A stretch of 64,000 bases of DNA from Alentia gelatinosa (GCA_950022655.1 OX465580.1:1845122-1909121); one strand, 5' to 3'; counted from the stretch's first letter, positions 9,275 to 18,616 are shown. Program-made: numbers and translations. Notes: generated from the letters alone by a model not told the origin.

Positions 9275-9994
9275 TTTGATTCATGGTAATGTGCTGCCTG
9301 GAACCACTGTTATAAATATTGACTTATTACCAGCAACGTATAGGCGGAAAACTCATGCCGCATTGATTGGTCATAAGGACATCTTTAAAACATTTCAGCT
9401 CATTATTTCCCATGAGAATAAGGACAATGTAAGATGAGTTATACTACAGCTATGACAGCTGAGGTCTGCCGCTAGAGCAGAGATTGTTAATACACCCACC
9501 TATGCCCAATTTAAGAACTTGACAAAAAAAGACAATGCTTGAGAGTATACCTGCGTGATGCAAACAGAAAGGATAATTTCTAACTATTATCAATAAATAA
9601 GGAAATGTTACAGATCCAAAAAAACCACCGAACGACATAGTTTAGAACTGTCTCAGTTGATCCTATTTACATCATTGACGCATAATGAAAATACTATATA
9701 AGGTGAAAGTTGTTGCTATAGTTAAGATGTGTGATAGAAGGAAGCCCGAAGAAAACCAGCATTTATTATATATAGCGCTGACCTATTCTTGGCTCCAGTG
9801 TACTGTTATAATTGTGTGACAAAAGGAATGAATGTCAAATAAGAGAGAACCAATAAAAAGTTTTGAAAAAAAAAAGAAAAAAAAAGCTATACTAGAGAGA
9901 CCGGGCGGTTGAGCGGCAATGCTAAGCCCGGGTAACTTTGTGGACGCAATTGAAGACCCTAATAAAAGTGTAAAAAAATCAATCACATCATCGG
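9275..9994 (+). mobile_element. Insertion of unknown type inside the long-inverted-repeat element
   Basis: This ~720-bp block is absent from the homologous element at 31440-31480. Near its end it carries AATAAA at 9852-9857 followed by an A-rich run at 9866-9885, like the 3' end of a retroposed transcript on the + strand. No coding similarity was recognised. The exact edges are uncertain by 10-20 bp. Confidence 0.45.
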
Positions 9995-10165
9995 GATACA
10001 TTCTACTTCCAAATGAGTAAATATAACATTGTGTCCAGTTTATCTAATCGTAATAAGTGAATTAAGCCAATTGACATATGACTGATTGACATAGGAGATG
10101 TTCTGACAAATAAGATTTCTTTAATGTTTTCAATAACAAGAACGGTGCCCTATGATCTTTGTATA
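9995..10165 (+). mobile_element. Right arm of the long-inverted-repeat element, truncated
   Basis: Words ATTCTACTTCCAAATGAGTA, CAGTTTATC, TTAAGCCAATTGAC, GGTGCCCTATGAT match the right arm at 31483-31610. Similarity stops near 10165, before the terminal GGCATATCGGA-type end. Confidence 0.6.
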
Positions 10166-10479
10166 TCTGAAATGTAGAGTTTTCTACATCCACTATAATT
10201 TCGGCTAGTTTTAGATTTCAAGAAAAAGACTATGTACCAAGTGTGTCCTTCCAGCTGAATCAAATCCGCCATGTTTCCTTGAGATCGTGAAAAGCACTTG
10301 TGAAATATATCTCTACAATCAGAAACCGACTTCTAGATTTCACGAAGCAATTCAAGAGACAGAGATTTTCCCTGATATTTTCATGCTACAGAAATATCCC
10401 TCCGCGACCCCCTTAAGAATACCATAATCTTCTGAGTACTTAGGCCTAATTAGAACTAGGCTTCGGAGAGGCGGGTAGG

Positions 10480-10590
10480 CGGGCGGGGGGGGGGGTGCCC
10501 CTAAGGCTTGGCGTTCAAATTCCATCATACCCGAGTAGGGGGCGTGTGTGTAGGCTGAGCGGTGGGCGGGGGTGGGGGGGGGGGGTCCCC
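10480..10590. repeat. G-rich low-complexity patches
   Basis: Two long G runs at about 10487-10497 and 10571-10586 with GGCGGG neighbours. Confidence 0.6.
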
Positions 10591-10683
10591 TGGAGGGATA
10601 CAACTCCTAATCTACCTGCCATTTTACTAATTACGGCCCAGAGAGTCATTAGGGCGCAGCAGGTAAAGTGCCTCTAGAGTAAC

Positions 10684-10790
10684 CCCCCTCATCCTACACA
10701 GCCTCACCCCCCCCCCCTCATCCTACACAGCCTCACCCCCCCCTCATCCTACACAGCCTCACCCCCCCCCCCTCATCCTACACGCACTCA
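10684..10790. repeat. Minisatellite, unit ~30 bp, four copies
   Basis: Unit CCTCATCCTACACAGCCTCA followed by a C run of varying length; the fourth copy ends in ACACGCACTC. Confidence 0.88.
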
Positions 10791-10799
10791 ACACTAGCT

Positions 10800-11414
10800 G
10801 AGAACGGGTTTTAAACATTTTACACGTTTTTGCCCTGAAATATTTCCAAACTGGGTTATATTTTCGGCTGAAACTAATATTTAACAAATGTTTATCTCAC
10901 ATACTGGAACACTTTCCTTCCGATCGTATTTTCTTTTTTTTAAATGCAATTCAAATCATTACTTGCTCTGTTATAAGACTATATATTTATATAGATATCA
11001 AGCTTTAAGCATTTAACATATCGTCAGCGTTCCTCTACAAAAATTCATCGCTTAGAGGTTAGAGTGGTCACATATAGACTTCCAGCATACTGCATGAAAA
11101 CTATCCCTTCACTATCTGTGTGCTATTCACTGTAATAGTAAGAACCGAGCAGGAAGCCAGTGTCTCGGGATCTTAAAGGCATGCCCAGATGACCATGACC
11201 AATCACTCAAGATCGAAATATCCCAACACCCACTCGTGCTAGGTACGTTTCGATCCTAGACTCCGGCAGTTGCACAAATGGCAAGTTGACTGGGTGCAAG
11301 CAAGTTACAGAAAATTATCCATATACTGGATGTAAACCAAACCTTTTAATTGTTATTCATTTATAATTGCATGCGTATTCATCAATGATGAACGTGCTAT
11401 TTGCTCCTAGTTAT
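10800..11414. other. No recognisable gene or repeat
   Basis: AT-rich sequence without protein-like frames, tandem structure or terminal inverted repeats that I can see. Confidence 0.45.
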
Positions 11415-11417
11415 GTT

Positions 11418-12009
11418 ATGTTGTCCACCTAAAACAAAGTGTACATAGTAAACCTATAAGGACTCTGTATGGACATACCCGCCACATACAGATTTGTTGT
11501 ATTATCCACCTAATACAAAGTGTCCATAGTAAACCTATAGGAACTCTGTATGGACATACCCGGCACATACAGATATGTTGTATTATCCACCTAATACAAA
11601 GTGTCCATAGTAAACCTATATGAACTCTGTATGGACATACCCGGCACATACAGATATGTTGTATTATCCACCTAATACAAAGTGTCCATAGTAAACCTAT
11701 AGGAACTCTGTATGGACATACCCGCCACATACAGATATGTTGTATCATCCACATAATACAAAGTGTCCATAGTAAACCTATAGGAACTCTGTATGGACAT
11801 ACCCGGCACATACAGATATGTTGTATTATCCACCTAATACAAAGTGTCCATAGTAAACCTATATGAACTCTGTATGGACATACCCGGCACATACAGATAT
11901 GTTGTATCATCCACATAATACAAAGTGTCCATAGTAAACCTATAGGAGCTCTGTATGGACATACCCGCCACATACAGATATGTTGTATTATCCACCTAAT
12001 ACAAAGTGT
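11418..12009. repeat. 81-bp minisatellite, about 7.3 copies
   Basis: The word TGTCCATAGTAAACC recurs at 11521, 11602, 11683, 11764, 11845 and 11926, exactly 81 bp apart. The unit includes TTGTATTATCCACCTAATAC and GTATGGACATACCCGGCACA. As 81 is a multiple of 3, a minus-strand frame stays open for 185 codons as a 27-residue repeat; I treat it as non-coding. Confidence 0.93.
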
Positions 12010-12478
12010 TAATATTGTGTATGTATTACTACACAGAGGATACGTCCACTTGTATCAGGAACAGGTTAATATTGTGTTCATCTTGCACTACACAATAAAA
12101 GCAGTAGGATACGAACACAGAATTCCACCTTCACCTCGCCGACTCACAGAAAACAATGTCATAATGAAACATTCATTGATGAAATTACCAATTCAAAGCC
12201 TGCCTCGTCTGGGCGGGGATAGAGACAAGCGCTCGTCCTCCCTTGCCAGCGCCTCGCTAATACCCGTCTGCGCTCTTAACCCAGTCAGGTCAGTTTTCCC
12301 ACAAAGAGGACATTCTGCCTTTATAACACACAATTCTGAAACTGTATCCGCTCCGAAACAGTTAAAAAAATATCATTCTTGCGGTACTCGATACAACTGT
12401 GTGTCCCTGGGGAGAGTAGCGGCATTGTCAGCTACTTGTTGGGGCCCCTGTGGGAGGGGGGTTTGATTTTTAAGAAGC
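12010..12478. other. No recognisable gene
   Basis: Holds a 149-codon + frame (12017-12466) with no recognised domain or protein-like bias. Contains CTCGTCTGGGCGGGG-like GC-rich sequence at 12200-12260. Nothing further can be supported. Confidence 0.4.
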
Positions 12479-12513
12479 TTCTCGGAGCTGCTCGGAGCTG
12501 CTCGGAGCTGCTC
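12479..12513. repeat. 10-bp tandem repeat CTCGGAGCTG, 3.4 copies
   Basis: Three perfect copies and a partial fourth. Confidence 0.9.
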
Positions 12514-12599
12514 GTATTTGCTCTGATTAGGTGCAGTTTCTTTCAAAACGTCATTTACAATTAGTCTAATAGCGTCATTATAAATGCACTGTTCAATGT

Positions 12600-12760
12600 A
12601 ATTGGATTACGGAAAACGTCGCTAACAACGCGCTCCCACTTCCGCCAACCATCTGCGCATGCGCCTTGCCTTACCCAATCAGATTCCCCGGGGGAAGTGA
12701 CGTCACCGGAAGCAGGTGGTTGGTGAGTTTCCGGTCTCTCTGAGGTGAGGGAGGAATGCA
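12600..12760 (+). promoter_or_regulatory. Strong candidate TATA-less promoter: NRF1, NF-Y, CRE and ETS sites
   Basis: Within 75 bp: ACTTCCG (ETS, minus orientation) at about 12638-12644, perfect TGCGCATGCGCC (NRF1) at 12654-12665, CCAATCAG (NF-Y CCAAT box) at 12675-12682, TGACGTCA (CRE) at 12698-12705 immediately joined to CCGGAAG (ETS) at 12706-12712. These motifs together are known from bidirectional housekeeping promoters in animals. Downstream are three donor-like words, GTGAGTTT (12723), GTGAGGG (12744) and GTGAGTGAG (about 12799), so a short non-coding first exon on the + strand is possible. No coding exon was found nearby on either strand. A two-module repeat starts at 12841. Confidence 0.5.
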
Positions 12761-12840
12761 GCTCGGTCTCGCAGAGTTCTTATTTGACGTTGTGGATGTG
12801 AGTGAGTTATGGAGGTGGAAGGTGCCCTCAACTCTCTACA

Positions 12841-13139
12841 TTTTATCCTACCCCTAACAAAAAACTCCTTAGGCTTCACATTGGGTCACTGTATTCGGTC
12901 TGGAGTTCAGAAAAATGAAAAATATCACTCTAGTGGGACACACTTGACAAATGACGTCATTGGTTAATGTAGAAGTAATTTAGACGGGCGAGGTAGGATA
13001 AATTCTAAACCAAACTCGAGTTAGTCATGTTATTGTTCATCGCACTGCGGCAAGATCACGTATTACTGCTCTCGGCTTCGCCTCGCGCAGTAATATCGCG
13101 ATCTTGCCGCTAACAACATGACTAACTCTTGTTTGGTTT
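12841..13139 (+). mobile_element. Complete two-module element: head plus 132-bp fold-back
   Basis: The head runs from TTTTATCCTACCCCTAA (12841) to GAGGTAGGATAAATT (ending near 13004). A 132-bp palindrome follows at 13008-13139: outer arms AAACCAAACTCGAGTTAG / CTAACTCTTGTTTGGTTT, inner arms GCGGCAAGATC / GATCTTGCCGC and TATTACTGC / GCAGTAATA, loop TCTCGGCTTCGCCTCGC. The head interior holds TGACGTCATTGG (12954-12965). A homologous copy with a different stem is at 15391-15791. No open frame for a transposase. Confidence 0.8.
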
Positions 13140-13336
13140 CTTCATATTACCCAGAATTCAGAACACCTGGGGACATGGAGTGCACCCAATACTTAGAACA
13201 CGTGGGGAGCTGTGTGAATAAGTCAACTTAGTCACGACGCCAGTACTCACAGACTATATTGAGATGTAGCCAATGAAATCGTTCAGAACCCATTCTTCGA
13301 TCTCATTTTGAATGATTTCCCGGCTTCACCAAAATA

Positions 13337-13672
13337 TTGAAGTATGTGTGTATTATGTATTATTATGAGAAAATGTGGTTACTAAGTCAATACAGTTGGT
13401 TGTTCGAGGTCATTTTATGGAAAAAAATACGGCCCTCTCGCCTGTGGCATTGGGCCGTATTTTGTCATCAATATAGTGCAGCCAATACTTTAAGTATATG
13501 TGTAGTGGCATCATTATTATGAGAAAACGTGGTTACTGAGTCCGTACAGTTGGCCTGTCGAGGTCATTTGATGGGAAAATACGGCGCAACGCCGTAGGCG
13601 GGAGGGCCGTATTTTTTCAACAAATGGCCGAGAACGGACACCGTACGGGCTCAGTCACTACGTTTTCTTATT
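13337..13672. repeat. Duplicated ATACGG fold-back elements
   Basis: Two related halves: TATTATGAGAAAATGTGGTT (about 13360) and TTATTATGAGAAAACGTGGTT-like sequence (about 13515). The first holds a perfect 10-bp stem AATACGGCCC (13426-13435) / GGGCCGTATT (13452-13461). The second is a larger palindrome, 13525-13672, with GAGAAAACGTGGTTACTGAG near its left edge and CTCAGTCACTACGTTTTCTT at its right, centred on AATACGGCGC...GGGCCGTATT. Confidence 0.75.
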
Positions 13673-13679
13673 ACTAATC

Positions 13680-14315
13680 GTTTAAAATGCCGTTTTACAA
13701 TACCGTTTTATTATTGTACAAAGCCAATGCCGTTCACTGTGGTCCGCTGTCATGGCGGGCGCGAACATTATTTATACCACACCCCTAGCAGCGGGTAGTA
13801 TTTCAAAGACATTCGCTCACAGGTATAGTAATATGTCTTTTTATTATTATATACCTTTGATTGTTTATAAATCGCCAAAACTGACCGTAACTCGACATTG
13901 CTGACACTGTCACTCTCAGCCAGCGTCGTAGGTACATCACAAGATTAATCCGGAAGTGAAACGCGCTTGCGGAAACTGGGTTAAGAGTAAGCTTGTAAAC
14001 TCTGTGCTGGGATTGGCTGTAGGAGCCACAGCCAATGAGGGTTGACCAGTTTCGTTCCGGTCTTTCGCACATGCTAGGGGGGCCACTCATGTCACTCGCA
14101 ACTTAGGTGTCAGTGTCATGTCAGAGGGCCCTGCCCCCATGTTGCCAGACTAGGAACTAGAGTGAGTGATAATGAAGGTAAACATGCCATTCAATACAGG
14201 GCTGCCGTACGGTCAACATCAAGACAGGGAGGAGCTGCTACAAAATGGCGACTGTCTTAATGCAGTCTTTTTGGTACTAATAATTAATGACAATTTAGGC
14301 TACTAATCGCCTCGT
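13680..14315. other. No recognisable gene
   Basis: Contains a 95-codon minus-strand frame without recognisable domains. AATGGCGACTG at 14244 and CATGGCGGGCG at 13752 are isolated. No repeat seen. Confidence 0.4.
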
Positions 14316-14319
14316 ATAG

Positions 14320-14633
14320 CACCCCTCTCATAAGATCACACACTCTCTAAGTGGTAATCTGTACTCTCACTACGCTCTATGGGAGAACAAGTCTTAACAA
14401 ACTAGGCTTAGAGCCTTCAGAATCCACTGGCCTGCCTCCTATGCTAAAGACATACATCAATGCAACCAAAGATTCCTATAATCTCAATGATGCCACCTAG
14501 CGGGAATACTGTGTGCCAGTGGATTCTCAAGGCTCTAAGTCTAGTTCGTTAAGAGTTCTTCTCTCATAGAGCGCAGTGCGAACTTTCGTACAGATAACGA
14601 CTTAGAGAGTGTTAGATCTCATAAGAGGGTTGC
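14320..14633. mobile_element. MITE with ~110-bp inverted arms, 314 bp
   Basis: Left arm 14320-14430 contains CCTCTCATAAGATC, CACTCTCTAAGTGGTAATCT, CTCTATGGGAGAAC and TTAGAGCCTTCAGAATCCAC. The right arm 14516-14633 contains their complements in reverse order: CCAGTGGATTCTCAAGGCTC, TTCTCTCATAGAG, GATAACGACTTAGAGAGTG, GATCTCATAAGAGGG. An 85-bp unrelated centre separates them. No open frame, so non-autonomous. Only one copy in the window. Confidence 0.75.
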
Positions 14634-14995
14634 ACCTATATAACTGGTCACAATAGGGATGTATAGACTGAAACTTTGCACCCCGCTACACGTTTAAAAC
14701 ACAGTGAGGTCATGAAGTTTTGCAGTGGGCGTAACCTGCTTATAAAACAGCCCCCTGTTGAGTAAGTGTACACAATGCATCATACATGAGACTTGTATGT
14801 CGGCAGACTCAAATATTGATAACTTTAAGTGGCGCTTTCTGATGGCTACACGAGGGGCATGCTAAGTGCCGACCACTGCCGTGTAGGGGGCAGCACCACT
14901 AATGCACCTGATGCCTCCTTTAGACACCTCTTTTGCGTGTAACTCTATTAATTGTATCTAAAGTTTTATTACCCACCCACTACTAAGCCTCTTTA

Positions 14996-14998
<3 letters not shown>
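14634..14998. other. No recognisable gene
   Basis: Unique-looking sequence without coding or repeat signals apart from the AT microsatellite that follows. Confidence 0.4.

Positions 14999-15046
<48 letters not shown>
14999..15046. repeat. (AT)24 microsatellite
   Basis: Uninterrupted AT dinucleotides. Confidence 0.97.
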
Positions 15047-15050
<4 letters not shown>

Positions 15051-15072
15051 CCTCCGGATCGCTACTGTTTAG

Positions 15073-15243
15073 AATACGGAAAGCCGTATTTTACTCAATA
15101 GAATTACTGCTTTTACTGCAACCTCACGGATAATTTTGGAAATAACCATTCTATGTACATCCTAAGCCATCCCACACTGAAAATTCTACGTTTTTTCCCT
15201 GGCAAATGGGGTGCCAGAGGAATATTACGGGTGACCGTAATAT
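15073..15243. repeat. Two small perfect hairpins with TACGG stems
   Basis: AATACGG AAAG CCGTATT at 15073-15090 and ATATTACGG GTGA CCGTAATAT at 15222-15243. Both are related in stem sequence to the fold-backs at 13426 and 58537. Confidence 0.65.
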
Positions 15244-15390
15244 ATTTCTGATCGTAAATCTTAACCCATCCCATCAATCAGGCTTACCACTTATCTGTTA
15301 TTTCACATTGAACCGTGTATTGACTGGAATATCTTGTCAACGGAAAGAAGTGAATACTGTTGGAAACCTATGAAAGTTGAGGGTCAGAGC

Positions 15391-15791
15391 TCTTATCCTG
15401 CCCCTAATAAAAAAACTCCATAGGCTTAATATTAGCGGGCTCTATTTGATCTACAGTGCAGGAAAATTAAATCTATCATTCTAGTGGGATACATTTGTCA
15501 AATGACGTCATTTGAAAAGTGACCAATGAGCTACGTGCGATATTGAGAGTATCAACAAGCACACTTTATGGAATGTAACGCAATCTTCACTGAATATCGG
15601 TGAGTTTTATGTCATTTCTTATATTCTGAAGTAATATGGATGGGGTAGGATAAATTCCTATCCAAACAAGAGTTAGGCGTGTTGTTGTTTATCGCATTCC
15701 AGCAATTTCGTGTGTCACTGCTCTCGGCTTCGCCTCGCGCAGTAATTACCGTTGTGCGATAAACAACAATAGGACTAACTCTCGTTTGGTG
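15391..15791 (+). mobile_element. Complete two-module element: head plus fold-back
   Basis: Head 15391-15656 runs from CTTATCCTGCCCCTAAT to GGGGTAGGATAAATT and includes ATTTGTCAAATGACGTCATT, as in the 12841 copy. Fold-back 15660-15791 has arms ATCCAAACAAGAGTTAG / CTAACTCTCGTTTGGT and GTTGTTGTTTATCGCA / TGCGATAAACAACAA. Its inner stem is CACTG / CAGT(AAT) and its loop CTCTCGGCTTCGCCTCGCG. The stem bases differ from the 12841 copy, but pairing is kept. Confidence 0.8.
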
Positions 15792-15802
15792 TCTCCTAAG
15801 TA

Positions 15803-16060
15803 TCACATCGAGTTTGAATTACATAATAATTCTCAAAGCAAAGCTGTGTGAACTATGTAGTGATTCAAACGAGATGGGATCAAGCTCTGATTCTAAACTT
15901 GAATATGTTTCTGAATTGATCCCACCCTTAACATTGACTAATGGGCTAATCTTTGTGAAAAAATCCCCCATTGGATATTTTCCCTAAATATCTCATGGGC
16001 ATTAGATACGAGTTCTCAATGTTAAGTCTATGGAGACAAAATACCAGGGGTGAGATACAT
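15803..16060 (-). mobile_element. Two-module family copy, reverse orientation
   Basis: The fold-back has arms CATCGAGTTTGAA / ATTCAAACGAGATG (15805-15875). The head module in reverse follows, with CATTGACTAATGGGCTAATC, CCATTGGATATTTTCCC, TACGAGTTCTCAATG and the end CCAGGGGTGAGAT (near 16050). Confidence 0.65.
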
Positions 16061-16132
16061 AACTAACTCCCACCTCCATACTTCCCCTGACGGTGCGAGG
16101 TCCATGAACTTATTTCCCTATTTAACCTTTTC

Positions 16133-16270
16133 TCATCGCACACCCTCACCCCTCTCCCCTCATCGCACACACTCCCCCCTCTACCCTAACACACACCCTC
16201 CCCCTCTTCCCTAGCACACACCCTCCCCCCTCTCCCCTAACACACACACTCCCCCCTCTCCCGCCCGCCC
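16133..16270. repeat. C-rich minisatellite, unit ~30-35 bp, four copies
   Basis: Units of CTCCCCCCTCTCCCCTAACA plus CACACA, with ATCG and TAGC variants. Confidence 0.85.
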
Positions 16271-16405
16271 CCTAGCGGTGTCTCAGTGAGAACAGCCCTA
16301 TTATCGCTCACAATCCGCTCTCCACTCTCCCCCCGAGGTGCAGGGCGTCCAGGTGTGACAGAATCCGCTCTGAGAGGATCAAAGGATGATCCCTGACAGT
16401 TCTCT

Positions 16406-16446
16406 GACCACGTGACCACGTGACCACGTGACTCACGTGACTCACA
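16406..16446. promoter_or_regulatory. Cluster of four CACGTG E-boxes
   Basis: GACCACGTGACCACGTGACC, then ACGTGACTCACGTGACTCAC. GTCACGTGAC-like palindromes are bound by MYC/USF/TFE-type bHLH proteins, but the array is also a simple 9-10-bp repeat, and no gene is adjacent. Confidence 0.4.
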
Positions 16447-16559
16447 CGCCGGCCACCAGGGGTCAGTGCGAGCAGCGCGGGGTCAGTCAGACAGCGGAGG
16501 GACGGAGAGGGCTCGAACCACTCCGTCATCTTATAAAGGGCGATGTCCATCAACAGGTC

Positions 16560-16855
16560 GTAATTCAGTCGAAGAACACTGACATAGACCAATATGCATT
16601 TCAACGTCATCAGGTTTCATCAGTTGGAGTTAACTGACAAAGAGCAATATGCATTTTACGGTTATCAGTTTTAGGAAGTCGGTGATTCAGAAAACGCTGA
16701 CAAAAAGCAATTAGCATTTCACAGTCATCAGGTTTCGATCGTCAGTCAGTTAGAGGTCAATGACATAGAGCATTATGCATTTTACAGTCATCAGGTTTTG
16801 GTAGTCAGTCAGTTAGTCAGAAGAGTAAAATGCGTTTTCATTCATTGGGTTTGAG
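16560..16855. repeat. Degenerate ~60-bp tandem repeat, four to five copies
   Basis: Recurring words GACATAGAGCA(A)TATGCAT, TTTACAGTCATCAGGTTT and GTCAGTCAGTTAG. The TGCAT/AGCAT words sit at about 16593, 16651, 16712 and 16775. Confidence 0.7.
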
Positions 16856-16857
16856 AT

Positions 16858-18165
16858 GTTTGTGCTATATAAACGTGTATGTTTCGTTAGTGTAGTTGTG
16901 TAGTTATATTTGTTTTGCAGGCAACTGGTCAGTGGTTGTTGTTCGGTGGAGTCAGTCTAAAGATGTACACGGTCCTATATAAATGTGTATGTTTTGTCGG
17001 TGTAGTTTGTTTTGCTGGTGGTCAGTCAGTGGTTGTTGTTCAGTCGAGTTAGGGGGTGCGTCCACCAACCACGACAGGGCTGCGACACGTGCCGACAAGA
17101 AAGTTCCAATCGCAGCCTTGTCGCAGCCTTGTCGTGAGAAGGGGGGCTGTCGTGACCCCTTGTCGCAGCCTGTCGGGAAGTGCACGCTCCACCTAAAAAT
17201 TCTATCGTAGACCTCTGCGACAACCTCCTGACACGCCACCACACGCCACCACACGCCACCAAAATCGAACATGTTCGATTTTGTCGTAACCTTTTCGGAA
17301 GGCCCCCGACAAGCTTCATGACGCAGCCTGTCGTGGCCTTGTCGTAGCCTCTTGTCGGGAACTGTGGTCCACCAACCACGACAAGGCTACGACAAGGCTT
17401 CTAATCGTAGAGCTGTCGTGGACCCTGTCGGAAAGCCGTTGTCGCAGCCTTGTCGTGGTTGGTGGACGCCCCTCTAAGTCTTAAAATGTACACAGTCCTA
17501 TATAAACGTGTATGTTTTGTCGGTGTAGTTTGTTTTGCAGGCGGCTGGTCAGTGGTTGTTGTTCGGTCGAGTCAGTCTAAAGATGTACACGGTCCTATAT
17601 AAACGTGTATGTTTTGTCGGTGTAGTTTGTTTTGCCGGCGGCTGGTCAGTGGTTGTTGTTCGGTCGAGTCAGTCTAAAGATGTACACGGTCCTATATAAA
17701 CGTGTATGTTTTGTCGGTGTAGTTTGTTTTGCCGGCGGCTGGTCAGTGGTTGTTGTTCGGTGGAGTCAGTCTAAAGATGTACACAGTCCTATATAAACGT
17801 GCATGTTTTGTCGGTGTAGTTTGTTTTGCAGGCGGCTGGTCAGTGGTTGTTGTTCGGTGGAGTCAGTCTAAAGATGTACACAGTCCTATATAAACGTGTA
17901 TGTTTGTCGCTGTAGTTTGTTTTGCAGGCGGCTGGTCAGTGGTTGTTGTTCGGTGGAGTCAGTCTAAAGATGTACACGGTCCTATATAAACGTGTATGTT
18001 TTGTCGGTGTAGTTTGTTTTGCAGGCGGCTGGTCAGTGGTTGTTGGCAGGTTCGGTGGAGTCAGTCTAAAGATGTACACATTACTATATAAACGTGTATG
18101 TTTTGTCGGTGTAGTTTGTTTTGCAGCGGCTGGTCAGTGGTTGTTGTTCGGTGGAGTCAGGGCCG
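16858..18165. repeat. 97-bp tandem array, about 9-10 copies, split by a MITE
   Basis: GGTCAGTGGTTGTTGTTCGG-type words start at about 16927, 17024, 17547, 17644, 17741, 17838, 17934, 18030 and 18132, 97 bp apart except where interrupted at 17049-17477. Each unit holds CCTATATAAACGTG (TATA-like) and TGTAGTTTGTTTTGCAGG, which resembles a 3' splice site. Confidence 0.92.
17052..17474. mobile_element. PIF/Harbinger-like MITE, copy 1, inserted in the 97-bp array
   Basis: Left end GGGGGTGCGTCCACCAACCA with TTA before it (17049-17051); right end TGGTTGGTGGACGCCCCTC followed by TAA (17475-17477). A 3-bp TTA/TAA target duplication is the PIF/Harbinger hallmark. Neighbouring 97-bp units read GAGTCAGTCTAAAGATG where this unit reads GAGTTA...GTCTTAAAATG, showing the empty site. 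The interior is a series of GTCGCAGCCTTGTCGTG-like words in both orientations and has no transposase. Copy 2 is at 62694-63128. Confidence 0.82.
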
Positions 18166-18614
18166 TGGAGGAGGAGGCTCTCGTGGCACCCTGGAGTCAG
18201 GATGACGGCTCCAGGAGGAGGCAAGGTCAGCTCCAGCACGCAATGCCTCGATACCACCCCCTCCTCCACCCCCCTCACCCCCACCACCCCCACACAACCC
18301 ACTTACACCTACACCAACACGAACTCACCAACCCCATCAAACTCAAATTCTCCTAGTTGACCTTATATTCCCAGCTCAGACTGATGGCATGAGGGTCACT
18401 GATAAGATCGTAGGAGTGTGCGTGGTTTGTTAAATTAATTGGGATGATTGCGGTGATTAATTAGTGAACTAAAGTTGGTGTTGGTTATTTCTGTGGTGGG
18501 CTGACGTGTGAGCCCTGTGGAGGTTGCGTGGTCAGCTGCCTGTCTGTGATCGGGGTTCAGGGAGGGACCTTTGTACGCACTCCTCAACACGCTCTCACCA
18601 CCACTCCGACTAAG
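18166..18614. other. No confirmed gene; short P/T/S-rich frame after ATGACGGCTCC
   Basis: An ATG at 18201 begins MTAPGGGKVSSS and stays open to 18360 as a Thr/Pro/Ser-rich low-complexity tail. An AAGGTCAGC donor-like word follows at about 18223. It could be a first exon, but there is no domain, so I do not call it a gene. Confidence 0.3.
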
Positions 18615-18616
18615 TA

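Noticed and set aside
11416..11973. 185-codon minus-strand frame with 27-residue repeats
   Set aside because: The 81-bp period is a multiple of 3; no domain, no start or exon context. The same argument applies to the 93-bp array at 26824-27375.
12017..12466. 149-codon + frame next to the candidate promoter
   Set aside because: It lies upstream of the promoter motifs, begins in the 81-bp array's end and has no recognisable domain.
12952..12966. TGACGTCATTGG as a host CRE/CCAAT promoter
   Set aside because: The same words are at 15500-15530 in the homologous repeat copy, so they are part of the two-module element, not evidence for a gene.
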